From assembly GCF_022539315.1 (NCBI RefSeq), contig NC_066316.1, positions 102,852,179 to 102,916,178 on the forward strand: 64,000 bases of DNA, in the 5' to 3' direction. The DNA comes from Serinus canaria. Lineage: Eukaryota > Chordata > Aves > Passeriformes > Fringillidae. The notes under the pieces are model-generated. The model saw only the letters and a list, made by a program, of their open reading frames with translations, did not search any database and was not told the DNA's origin. Made by a program: the position numbers and the translations under genes. Below, piece after piece: positions 36,463 through 47,520 of this stretch. Within the stretch, counting starts at the first letter, position 1. Every line of letters begins with the position of its first letter.

Positions 36463-39400
36463 GAGGTGGAGAGCCAAGGTGGCTTTCCTGTGAAACTTCT
36501 TGTTTCAATCCATAAATAGAAGAAGGAATTCAATTAACTACATGTAAATCATTAAAGTTTGGTGAGAAGTATTCCACTCTTGTATTCTGTCCTTTCTTTT
36601 GGCTACTGAGATTCCAACTTTCCAGTGATCATGTCCTAGGATGCTCCTGGAGGCCAAGGAACATCCAGAGGTTACCTTGTGCAGAGAGCTGGTATAAGAT
36701 ACATGGATAATGCTTGTATAACCAAATAAAATGAGAAGAAGGTGCTAGCTAAAGCAGTGAACAGCAATTGCCTGTACTCTTCAGCTGTTAACACCCTCTC
36801 TATCATGGCTGTAGCTCCTGCCAGATGCCACTCTCAGATACAAACCTTGGCAACATTTGGGGACTACCTTTTTTGGGCAAAGACAGAAAGCCAAACTGTG
36901 TGACTGCGAGCTGTGCTGCCCTGCAGATTGGAGACAATCTGTAACAAGCAGTCCTGCTGCCCTAACCATAGCCAGTGGACAGTCCTGGGCAAAACTGGTA
37001 GGAGTGTAATCCTTTCATGATCACCACACTTCAGTTTATAAAACCTGTTTTATTTTCCTAATAACTAAATGACCTTCCTGTGCTAGCTTCATGACTGGAG
37101 ATTAATACACTCTGGGATCACTGCCCAGTCACTTCTGCCAACACAGGAGCCATTCCAGGAGACATGTTCCTCTGACTCCCTGGTTAGATTTCAGTATATT
37201 GCAATTTTCCACTTGTAGATTATAATTTTTTCCAGTCCATGGTGCTCTGCTAACGTGCTAGATCTATTGGAAAGTAGAATCAGCAGCACTTTCCCGTGCT
37301 AATTTATCTGCCACTGTGGCAGTATCTAAATGTCCGCTTGAAATCTCCCAGGCTAAATAAATCTTCCCCTACTGTAGTGAACTGTGCAGTAGTTTGTTCT
37401 TTACATCATCCTGCTTTAGATGTTTAGCAGCAAGGCTGATAATTAGAGAGAAAAAAAAATCTGTCGTGAAATGTACGGAACATATTCAGCATCAAAAATC
37501 TGATCACAAATGTGAACAATGCATCATTATGAATCTGATCCTGCCAATCCTTCATATATTTTCAACTTCAAGTTCCTGTGGGAATGCCTACAAGTTTATT
37601 TTAAGGCACAAATTAATAACAGATACAGGCAGCAAATATACAGGCTCTTCCCAGGCATGACTGGAGGCCACCACCACCCTCTCAGCTGAGCAGATCCCTT
37701 CCAACTGTGAAGATGACACTGCTCAGTTTAAAGCAAGAAAACCATGAAGTGGAAGAATGGGTTAAAATCTCTCTAGGCTTGCTTAGATATGAGGTAGAGG
37801 CTGCTTTACTATACATCCCTACCCCTCTTCTACTCCAGATGCCTTTTTACCAAATATATGGGTATCCAAATTAGTGGATAGACAATTTTGGGATGATAAT
37901 GGCATGGAAATCCTTCAAAATTAGTATCTTAATCAACAGCTCAGAAACCATTCACTGCAATCACAGTAATGATGCTAATTTTAACTAAATTATTCATACA
38001 AGAGGTCATGATGTGTGGACCTTTAATTTTTTTTTTGCCAGTGTTAGCATGCAGTTCTCCTTTCTCCTATATAAGTTCCTCACTGAGAAAGTATTACCCT
38101 GCCAGAGTAAAGAACTGTGGCTGACATTGCCCTGGCTTGGAAATAAAACTGGCTGTGACTCTCTGGGCTGCTGGCACAGATGCACCATTCATGCCTGCAA
38201 GAGCTGCTCTTTTCAGAGCAGCACTGGCCCAGGTGTGCAGCAGGACAAGGCAAGGTGCATGGGACAGGGACAGCAGCACTGGCCTGCACGCCAGGAGCAT
38301 GTCAGGGTCCTGGGGTGGTTTTTCAGGATGAGTGCATAGAGCTAAACAAAGGAATATATGTGGGGTAGAGGCTTAAATGGGCTTGACAGAAAGATCAGCC
38401 AGGTGAGAGACACAGGATTGGATCCTTTGGGGACCATAAAAAAGATATGGAGGTTGAAAGTCAGGTGACCAGGAGCTGCCTCTCAAGGAAGGCAGCCCTC
38501 AAACAAACTATGTTTAAAAAATAGCTGGTTTATTTCAGAGACTTCTTCCCACCACTGGTAAGCAAACCAGAGCACCAATCCTGGGGATGCTCAGCTACAA
38601 ATCAAGGACAGACCTTTCTGCCAGGAAGGGGACTGACATGAGTGGCATTAAACATATGGATACAGTTTGGGTGCTACTGTGATATTCATAATAAATAATA
38701 ACATGCATAAAAACAGACCTACCTTTCAGCAGCCATATCCCATCTCTATTTGCAGATCCACAGCCATAAACTTTATAAATATAGCTGAAATCACCCACTG
38801 TATATTGAATGCCAATATTCCAGTTTGCCATAAAACACACAGAAAAATGTGAATTGATTACATAAGCAGCTTTTTTAATGAATAAGGTCTATAGATTTTA
38901 TAGTATTCCTCACTCAAATCTTGTAAAATACATGGAAGTCTTAATTATAGCTGAAGATATCTGAACTATGCTGGCCTCTGATTTTATAATACAATATGCA
39001 ATTCCTGCTCGCATAATAAACCAATAAATTCAGTATTTGTTATAAATGAGTTTAAATTTATAAGACTATCAAAATACCTCCTGGCTCCTGTTAATGTTTA
39101 GGAAACATTTCAGAAATGTTTCAGGCTCCTGGCTGGTAGAATTGCCTCACTTTCTGCTGAGCTTCTATTGATCCAAAGTCTTGAAGTAGTCAACAGTTAT
39201 AAGTAGTATAGGAGTAGCACACGTGCAAATGTTGTGTTGTGTGTGCAGATGAGAGAGGTAGAGAAGGAATGGAAGGAAAGCAGAAGTAGCAGTTTCTGTG
39301 TAAGTACTTCCTCCAGTAAGAGGTTTGAATCCAAGAGGCCCATCCTGAGCCAGCTATAAATCACACTTTGCTTCAGAAGGTATGAAATAGATGGGCTGCA

Positions 39401-42400
39401 TTTCAATAGTACCCTCAGATGCCTGCAGGTCCTGGCCACAGACATTGAGTTTTCTGCTGTTCAGCCAGCTGGTGAAATTTATGCAGAACTAGTCACGTGC
39501 TTGGCTTTGCAGCCTCATGTTGGGACTTCAGCTCTTGGGTTTTGGTCAAATTCAATCAGCACTCATGTGAAATGAGTTCCACTTCTCAACCTGGAGATAA
39601 TTAATGTCTGGCTCACATCAAAAGGAACCAGGAATCAAGTGCTGTAGCTGAATATGGTTTTAAAATGTTGCTTCTTGTTCTGTGAGTTGGTGCCCCTTGA
39701 CGTGGCTCCTGCAGCTGCAAAGCAACTCCATAGTTGGAAGATAAGACAGGAAAAGGAGATGTGACTTGTTTGCTGGTCTTACCAGGTGAAATATGTAAGA
39801 GGAAGAGACAACTGATTCTGCTATTAAATTTAAAATTTAGAGCACGTACTAACATACTCTGATAATATTTTGTGACAGAAAATTAGTAAAATTCCCATGT
39901 CAAAATGCTAATTATGACAAAAAGGAGTAACAGATGCTGTATTTAGGTAGATTAGCTAAATGATAGCATAAACTGTAGTCTCTTGAAATTCTATCCCCAA
40001 GGCAGAACAAAATTCTCACTGGTTGGGGGCTTTTTTTGTTGTTGTTATTTTCCTCAAAAAATAAAAAAACTTTAAAATATCTTGCTTATAAAGTGTTATA
40101 CCTTCTAAATTATGCTGACTTTTGGCTAGGTACATACTTTCTGCTGAAGTTCACACCATTACCTGAGACACCTTAATTCAGGGTAGGTGTCTACTCAGTC
40201 AGCTGTTGAGAAGAACAATATGGAAATATCCATTCAAGGCCTTTCATTCCCTGGAAGCCTGAGGAACATTTTGGGTATTGCCTTTCAGCACTAAAGCTGG
40301 TCAGCTTATGGTAGCATTTTCTCATTTCAGTTTTTTCAGGTCTAAACCACAACGATGCACAAGGGGATTAAAGCATATATTAATGAGTTTTTTAGCCCCT
40401 GTAGATTTTTCCTTCTAATTTGCCAGAATTTTATGTACCCCTTTCCTGACCCTAGAAGTGATATTTTCCTCCATCTGGAATGATTGTTTCATGTTAATAT
40501 GTTGGTTTGAATATAAAATGTAAGAATGTTGGTTAGCACAAAAACTAATGAAGGCTCTGGGGTTTTTAGCTTTTTGGCTTTATTTATGTTTTCCTTAAAG
40601 AAACATTACTCATTTGTTCAGGGCAAGAATGCAAGTTTTCAGATGTTATTCATGCAAATCTAATGTAAAACACAAACATCAGGCAATAAATCCATATTTA
40701 GGCACCTAAATAAGCAGCCTGATTTGACACATTAGCGTTCTGGTAAAAGCGAATGTTTTATTTCCTGACCCCTGTCATCTGAATTCAGTCAGACCTATTA
40801 AGAATTCAAACTCCATCTCATAGGAGGGACTGTGTACTAACTGTTATAACCACCATTATTTCAATTGGATTGGAAAAAGATCCCTGAGAACATTAGAATT
40901 GGACAAACAGACAACATTTTATTTAGGTCTCTCATCCTGTAAATGACCTTTGTAAAATGGAACCATACCTCCCACTGGATAAAAATTCAGCTTGTACAGC
41001 TCCCCATGCAACTTATCCCAAAAAGGGTCTGGTAGCCGAGTATATTTTTGAGGTCATAATTTTCTTGTAATATTCTCTTGCTGAGAATTTAAATTTGTTC
41101 CAATTTTTTCAGGGTTTTTTTATTTGGATGGGATTTTATGTTTTGTTTTCTTCCTTGTATTCTACTTATTGCAAACTAAAAGAGTAAGTCTTGAGTTAAT
41201 ATAAATCAGTAATCTTTGGGCCCACTGAATTTTTAACTAAGCAGTTCTGCAAGAAGTAAAAAAATACACAAATGGTAAACACAAAAGTGCTGAAGTGGAT
41301 ACCCATATATGGTAAAACATATGAGTTAAATACCAAAATATTTGGCAGAAACACATGACAAGAAACCCTGTCCAGAGCCAAAGCCTCATAGACAAAGGGC
41401 AGAATTTACCACATGCTCCCCTATCTCAGCTGCACACAAAGCACGTTTCTTTTTTGGGTGCATCTGGACCATCATCCATTATGCATTCCATATGACACAC
41501 ATCTCAATGGGGTTTACTTCACCTGCTTTCATGAAATGAACCTTATTCTTCTTGCTCTCATATAATAAGAACATTTGCTACTGAATATTAAAATGTGTGC
41601 AACATGTGGCAGACATCTGTGGTGTGCTGCCATTGCACTTGACTTGCACAACAAAGTGAGCCATCTCACCTTCCAAAATCAACCCTGCCCCCTTCAAAAT
41701 ACATCTTATTTCACAAACACAGGTGCAAGGCAATGCACCTCAGCAAACACTGAACAGTTAAGAGCTTCAAAGAGGTTTTTTTCTGTTGAGTTTTCCTTAG
41801 ATGTGTCATGAAACAGCGCAGGAATCAGTTTTCACTTGGTCTATTCCAGGAGCTTTCAGTAAGTTGGGCTTTGGTTTTTCTTTTGTTCTGCTTTCACTCA
41901 TTCTTTTTTCACCAAAATTTAAAATTACCCCTAAAAATGCAGGTGACTGCTAGTGGAAGGCAGTTTCATAGATCCTCACCAATGTGGTCCATCAGCCAAA
42001 TCATGGCCATGAATGGATTTTTTAAACTCCAATGGTGAGAGTGATGTGAAACACATGATCTCCTTTTACAGTAAAAGGGATTTGAATGAAAACATCTTAA
42101 TTCAGAGTTCCAATGTCTTAAGTGCATGCACAGGCCAAAATTTTGTAGCATGTGTTCTTTTAGGAACCGAAGTAAGATAAATAGAACTGATATTCTTTCC
42201 TATTACATGGGTTCCTGAAATCTTTTTGTTTTCCTTGCCTAATTCACTTTACCATCTGATTCTCACTGCTTCTCCTGAGCATCATTGTCTCATCAAGTTC
42301 TGGCTTGCAGATTTGGAAAGTGGAAAGTCTGCCTCTGCTCTTAGGCTGCACCCACAGAAGATGTATATGCAAATGTCAAGCCTCTCGTGCCCAAATATCA

Positions 42401-43620
42401 GCATGTGCTGCCTCTGTTCACATAACTTGGAGTAATCACTTGCACCTGTGCCATATGAGTTCCAAACTCAGGGGTTTCACTCTTATTTATTATCTGGCAA
42501 TGCATAGACTTGAAAATTTATTTTTTTTAGCATCATTCTAATTGACAATAAGAGCATATTAAAATAACTTCTCTCTTTCTCATCTATCACCTCCTTCAGT
42601 TTTAAACTTGCTTTGCACTTGCCTGGTCACCAGCTTGGCGCACAAGGGCTTGAAAACTCAACCCATTTTGTGTAGAAGCTGAACTTTTGTCTTGTATACT
42701 TTCTTGGGGTCTATTATTACATCAGAAATTTTTCCTCTGATCAGATTTTAGTATGTAAATGAAAAGGTGTTCAAAATTTGTTCATCTTGCATTAGAATGA
42801 GAAAGATCATGAAATAAATTCAAAACAGACAGGATTTTTGGAATAAGTTCAAGTAATTCAAAAGGAAACAAAAGAATTTCCAACACATAAAGAGCTTCTA
42901 CAAGCAGGTTATGGGTCATTCCCATCTGGTGTCTGCAGTTCCAGAATAGACAGTTCCAAGCTGATTGTTCCAGGATAGCTGCACCTACCACCTGACTGTA
43001 ACCCTGTGCAATCTCTGTTAGTGCAAGAGGAGGTGATGCTCTGGCTGTTCACTGCCAGGAACAGGAGCCACTTGTGTGGGTACCATGTGCCATGAGGTCT
43101 GTTTTACTGCCAAACTCCAATGCCTGCAGACACATATGCAGTAAAACATTTATCCTTTGAAAAACAACTGGAGCAATGTCTGACATACATCACTACACCT
43201 GGCTCTGCAAGGTTTACCACAGTGAGCTCTGTCAGTGTTGCAGGCATGGAACTCTTGCAATGGATCATAATTACCATTATTAAATTAATGATTACAGAAA
43301 TTGAATGCAATTTTGACTGAAAATACCTTATTTTAATTCATAATTGGAGCACTTCCACCATACTTGCAGCACAAAAATACCTTAATATGGATATAAGTAA
43401 TCCAGTAATCTTAATCAATCCCTCTCCAAGGGACTATTATGCTGTTTTAGTGGAAAAATGAAAGCTTAGGCTGAGAGGAATTTTGTGTGTAAAGCACTGG
43501 CTTTTTGGACCCATTGCTGTTGTTTCTTTGATGGCAGCACTTCAGGGAAAAGTACTTTTATGATTCTTCACAGCTTCACCATATCAAATTAAATATAGAA
43601 ATAGGCTTATATTTCCCAGA
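36463..43620. other. Gene-poor unique AT-rich DNA
   Basis: About 7.2 kb without a supportable gene or clear repeat. The stretch 37240-37350 retains isolated CpGs (37253, 37295, 37335) amid AATTTAT and TAAAT words and could be a conserved noncoding element. A strong 5' splice-like signal on the minus strand at about 38717-38723 has no convincing partner. Open frames of up to 108 codons show no domains. Confidence 0.5.
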
Positions 43621-43770
43621 GAGATGATCAATGCCTCATGGCTGTCAATGTTTAAGAGACCTTTGGACAATGCCCTTAACACTTTAAATTTTGGTCATCC
43701 CTGTAGTTCTCAGGTAGTTGTACCAGATGATCATTGGAGGTGTCCTCCAACTGAAATATTCTATTCTACA
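43621..43770 (+). repeat. CR1 LINE 3' fragment (TATTCTA-ended type)
   Basis: A CR1 tail in plus orientation. It includes GTCAATGTTTAAGAGACCTT, TGGACAATGCCCTTAACA, then GTTGTACCAGATGATCATTG, and ends with CAACTGAAATATTCTATTCT. These match the CR1 subfamily whose 3' end reads 'ccaactgaaatattctattct' rather than ATTCTGTG octamers. It is moderately diverged and 5'-truncated. Confidence 0.85.
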
Positions 43771-44354
43771 GCATACAGGAAAATAATAAATCAATGGAAG
43801 CTATATACAGCCAGATCCAAACTCATGCTAACAGCATGAGTAAACAGTAAAATTTAAGAATACCCTAAAAGCATGGTAGAAATCAGAACAAACAGTGAAG
43901 AAATTACACAGAAAAATGAGTCTGGTCTAAGCAAACACTGTGTATTTACTTTAAGATACTCTGAGGCTTTTTATGATGTCTGATACCACAGTATTGTCAT
44001 TAGGGAACCGTTTTCTAAAATCTCCTGCTTGCAAGTTCAGGCATCTCCACGCTGTGTTTTCAGGTGAATCCCAAGGTATTTGTTCCCTAAGGTGCTGTAA
44101 AGATTTGCACACCTTGTGCTTGTCACAGTGTAAGCAAGAGAGAACAGTGCTTGGCTCTTTTTCCCCTGTCAGCCTGCGCTGCCTTTTGCAGTGGCCAGGC
44201 CAACTGTGCACGCACAGCCACAGATTGTGCTGCCAGGAACTTGTCTTGGAGGCTGTGAGGGGTCACACTCAACCACAGAGCCACAGACCAGCCCCCACAT
44301 CACTGTTAGATGTCTCTAGTTTGATGGACACAGGTGGGTATAGAACAACAAATG
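43771..44354. other. Unique DNA between CR1 and LTR
   Basis: No gene supported. A 136-codon open frame (43973-44383, plus) is Cys/Leu/Ser-rich, runs into the LTR, and has no recognisable domain, so I treat it as chance. Confidence 0.45.
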
Positions 44355-44432
44355 TGTCCTGGCTTCCCTTGGTGTACTTGTGAAGGCTGAATTAGAACAG
44401 AAACCAGACAAAGTTAAAGAGCAAAGTAGGTA

Positions 44433-44438
44433 TTTATT
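44433..44438 (-). terminator. LTR polyadenylation signal AATAAA
   Basis: TTTATT on the plus strand gives AATAAA on the minus strand, placed between the TATA box and the 3' end of the LTR as expected for retroviral R/U5. Confidence 0.7.
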
Positions 44439-44550
44439 AGGAGGCCTCAGCAGATCCACCTTGGGCAGCACAAGAGCTCAGCCAGGGTTACACCCAAGAT
44501 GAATCCAAAATGGTCACCAAAAGGGATGACTGGTCATGGGGGTCTCACAC

Positions 44551-44560
44551 TTTTATAAGT
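44551..44560 (-). promoter_or_regulatory. LTR TATA box
   Basis: Minus-strand ACTTATAAAA within the LTR, followed downstream by a GC-richer stretch likely to contain the start site. It would drive transcription leftward, toward decreasing coordinates. Whether it is active is unknown. Confidence 0.6.
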
Positions 44561-44804
44561 TCTGGTCCATTAGGATATTGTCCAATTGCAGTTAATATCA
44601 TTATATAGTTAATTGTCCAATTATAGCTTTATCTTATGAAGTCCCATCCTTCTTGTTTTGCTCTCTTCAGTCCACCATTGTTTATGCTCTTGGGCCTGAA
44701 ATTTGGATCATTTGTCCCTGGTCCCCAACTAGAGAAGGAATTGTTTTGTCTCCCTACTCTGTGAAGAGAGCTTGCTATCCCCTAATATGAAGCTCAGAAC
44801 TACA

Positions 44805-45100
44805 CACTAAAGCAGTACAGAATCTGAAAAATATAAAAGCTAAAACCTGAGGCATCAAGAGCACCTCTGAGCAGCAGCATCCAGTGATGCCTGGAATTAA
44901 ACACAGTCTTTCCAAAACAGCTAAAAATCTTTAGGCATCACCAGAGGCATGGGGGAGCTGGTTCAGTGCAAATTCAAACCCCAGCACGCCAGACATCAAT
45001 CTGCTGCTTTGCTAGGCAAACCCCAGTTCCTCCTGCTCTATTAGGATGGTGAACTATTCAAGGCAAAGTCTTTTACTGGATGTCAATTTGCCACCTAAGT
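44805..45100. other. Unique DNA between LTR and CR1
   Basis: Nothing recognisable. Confidence 0.45.
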
Positions 45101-45325
45101 TCATAGAGCAGAATTACAGGATCATAAGTGGCTTGGGTTGGAAGGGACCTTAAAAATCATCTCACTCCAGCTTCCCTGACATAGACAGGGATATCTCCCT
45201 CCAGAATAGCTTGCTCAGAGCCTCATCCTGGATTTGAACACTTCCAGGGTCGGGCCATCCATAGCTTCTCTTGGCAACCTGTTCCAGTGCCTAACCAAAA
45301 TTAAAGAATTTTTTCCTACATGGAA
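45101..45325 (-). repeat. CR1 LINE 3' fragment, minus orientation
   Basis: A CR1 tail read on the minus strand. The decayed octamer end lies at 45101-45126 (TCATAGAGCAGAATTACAGG, ATCATA). It is followed by GGCTTGGGTTGGAAGGGACC, TTAAAAATCATCTCACTCCA, CACTTCCAGGGTCGGGCCAT and GGCAACCTGTTCCAGTGCCT, all standard CR1 3' UTR words. It is truncated at about 45325. Confidence 0.92.
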
Positions 45326-45524
45326 ATTTATTGATTTTTTGTTAAATCCAATAAAGAAGTCTATATAAATGCAGATATTGTATCTAACAGGTGGCATCAT
45401 GTAGTCAGGGAAATTGTCTAAGTCCTTGTATCACCACATAGCAGAGCTGAGCAAGGCATGGCAAGGCTTTGCAGGAAAAATTCTGTGGATGTTGGAAGCA
45501 GCAGAGCCATGTTAGCACGTTGCT

Positions 45525-45566
45525 GCACCTGAACTAATAGTGCTGGCACCTGAACTAACAGTGCCA
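45525..45566. repeat. 21-bp tandem duplication
   Basis: GCACCTGAACTAATAGTGCTG at 45525-45545 is followed directly by a copy at 45546-45566 with three changes. It is a simple local duplication with no further copies. Confidence 0.85.
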
Positions 45567-46740
45567 TGCTGAGGTGATCACATCCTGATGTGGGCAAAGC
45601 TGGATCAGTAGTCCTGCATTATACTTTGTAATGTATCTGTGCCACAGGCTGTCCTTCCTCAGAAAAGTCATCATAACATGGCTGGCTCCAAGCTTTAAAG
45701 AGGGGCACTTGTCTGCTGCTTGACTAAGCAAGGAAGATGCCATCTGTCTGTGCTGAAGGTACAGCTGCAGGTGGTGTTGCTCATGCCACACCAGGGAGGA
45801 AGAGCTCCCCTGAGGACATCAGATTCAGAGAAATAGGGAAAGTCAGATGTGAATTCAGTTGCATTCATTTTTCCCTGTCCCAGCTGATGTGTGCAGAGGG
45901 TGAATGATCCTTGGCAGCAGACCAGGATGGAGGATATTGAGATCAAAGGAGTAACCAGCACACTTTTCTGTACTTCACAGGATAGTATGTATTTGGCACA
46001 GAAACATCTCTGATAAACATTAAAAATATCTTTTTAATGGATATTTTACTTTCTTGACAGAGACTATTTAGGTTTTAAAGTGACACAAAAGTAATTTATC
46101 CTCACATGTAAAAATGCACTCTGGAGATAGAGATATCACATTAATTTTACTTATTCATGTAACACTCTGAAAACTAATCTTGGTTTCCTCCCTCAACACT
46201 GTAGAAAGAGAAAATTAATTGACTTGAGTATAAGACAAGGAATTAATCTCCACCTGCTTTACTTTGAGATTCTGCTTTAAAAGTAAAAAATCTAGGTCTT
46301 CTGCAAACAATATTTTTTTTCTACTACAAATTATGCTTCATAATATATTTAATATGTCATTTACTTATTAGCACATTTGTTCATTAATTTCTATTTCACA
46401 GCATACAGTCCATCATGTTTTTAATTTCTTCAGTCATCTGACATACAGTACATAATGCAGCCATGGTTGCACTTTCTGTTTATGTACTCCCTTTCAACCA
46501 GAAGAATCACAAAGCAGCTTCATAAACTATCTTCTATAAACCCAAAGGTTTAAGACAAATGCAGTTGTGAATCTGCTATACCTTCACATACATTTTTCCT
46601 GTCCTTTTCTAAGTAGACATGCATTGCAGATCTGTCATATTATTGGCCCTTCAATACTTATTTTTCATGCTAATCAGGAAGCTTCTTCTCTTCTTTTCCA
46701 TTCTGAACTTTCTCTTGGTTACTCCTGGTGTTCTTATCAG
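45567..46740. other. Unique DNA
   Basis: No gene or repeat recognised before the candidate exon. The last 60 bp are unusually pyrimidine-rich (about 46681-46739), which matters for the next feature. Confidence 0.45.
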
Positions 46741-46917
46741 AATTATGAAGCATGGAAAAATTTAGCAAGACATTGCAAAGTTAGAAAAACTGACAGTGAA
46801 GGCTACAAGAGAGAACATTGTGTGCTTTCTTTGCAAGACTTCATTGCACCAAAACCAAAACAGAGGCCTGTGTTGAAAACAAGAGTCTCCTTAAAGGAAG
46901 CAAATTACACTTCAGAG
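46741..46917 (+). CDS. Candidate internal exon, 59 codons, unknown gene
   Basis: This is the best splice-defined open segment in the window, but I do not recognise the product. A long pyrimidine-rich tract (46681-46739) ends in TTCTTATCAG at 46740, a strong 3' splice site. The segment ends at TTCAGAG followed by GTAACA, an acceptable 5' splice site; a second possible donor (AAAG, then GTAGGA) lies 9 bp further. The 177 bp are exactly 59 codons in phase 0/0. The reading is rich in Lys and Arg, has balanced polar composition and no low complexity; it begins NYEAWKNLARH and contains LQDFIAPKPKQRPVLKTRVS. It looks like a soluble basic segment. The frame stays open from 46567 to 46995, and no partner exon was found nearby. 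Confidence 0.3.
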
Positions 46918-47379
46918 GTAACAAAGGTAGGAAACTATTGGAATTGCATATCTCTCACAGGGCAAATTTCAAGAGCTATTTACACAGCACTGTGAATTAT
47001 CTAAGTCTCATGGAGGAGAATGAGAAAACTGCTGTGTAATGTGTTAAAGACAGACAGACTCAAAGCATAAACCAGTACTTTTTGCAAGCTCCAGAAAGAA
47101 CAGCTCTATCATGTGGCGAAAAGACAATTTTGCTTTGAAATGAGATTAATAACTTGAAGTCAGTGTTACATTCACCTATATATAAAACAACTGAAATAAG
47201 TATAGTCCCCATATTTTTGTACAGGTGTGTTTAAATGTGGGACTGCATCCTTGGAGAGTAGATCATACAAGATATAGTCTCTGAAATAAACATAAATATA
47301 TTTTGGAGAACATGTTTCTCTTGGACAATATTAATGACAACACAACTTTTTCATCTATTGTTTTCAAGGAAATCAAGCA
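46918..47379. other. Unique DNA
   Basis: Downstream of the candidate exon; no second exon, polyadenylation signal arrangement or repeat was recognised. Confidence 0.45.
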
Positions 47380-47520
47380 GAATCATAGAACCATAGAATA
47401 TATTGTGTTGAAAGGGACCCACAAGAATCATCAAGGTTCAACTACTGGCCCTGCACAGGACATCCCAAGAATCACAACATGTGTCTGAATGGGTTGAACA
47501 AATGCTTCTCTAACTCCAGA
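47380..47520 (-). repeat. CR1 LINE 3' fragment, minus orientation
   Basis: A CR1 tail on the minus strand beginning with the octamer end AATCATAGAACCATAGAATA at 47381-47400. The 3' UTR follows: GTTGAAAGGGACCCACAAGA, ATCATCAAGGTTCAACTACT, GGCCCTGCACAGGACATCCC, then AAGAATCACAACATGTGTCTG. It belongs to the same subfamily style as the copy at 12432-13185 (GACCCACAAGGATCATC type). Confidence 0.92.

Larger units (their letters stand above)
44355..44804 (-). mobile_element. Solo LTR of an endogenous retrovirus
   Basis: A single long terminal repeat in minus orientation, about 450 bp, starting TGTAGTTCTGAGC and ending CAGGACA when read on the minus strand. In transcription order it has an AT-rich U3, a TATA box (ACTTATAAAA, plus coordinates 44551-44560), and a polyadenylation signal AATAAA (44433-44438) about 115 bp downstream. 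A T-rich stretch and the 3' end follow. The spacing between TATA box and poly(A) signal is right for a short R region. No gag, pol or env sequence flanks it, so it is the product of LTR-LTR recombination. Boundaries are uncertain by 2 bp and no clean target duplication was found. Confidence 0.82.

Noticed and set aside
38717..38784. Possible 62-bp minus-strand exon with donor GAAAG then GTAGGT
   Set aside because: The donor is strong but the acceptor (GATTTCAG) has almost no pyrimidine tract and the segment is too short to judge.
43973..44383. 136-codon plus-strand Cys/Leu-rich frame
   Set aside because: Runs into the LTR, has no ordered cysteine pattern or domain, and no supporting splice or promoter signals.
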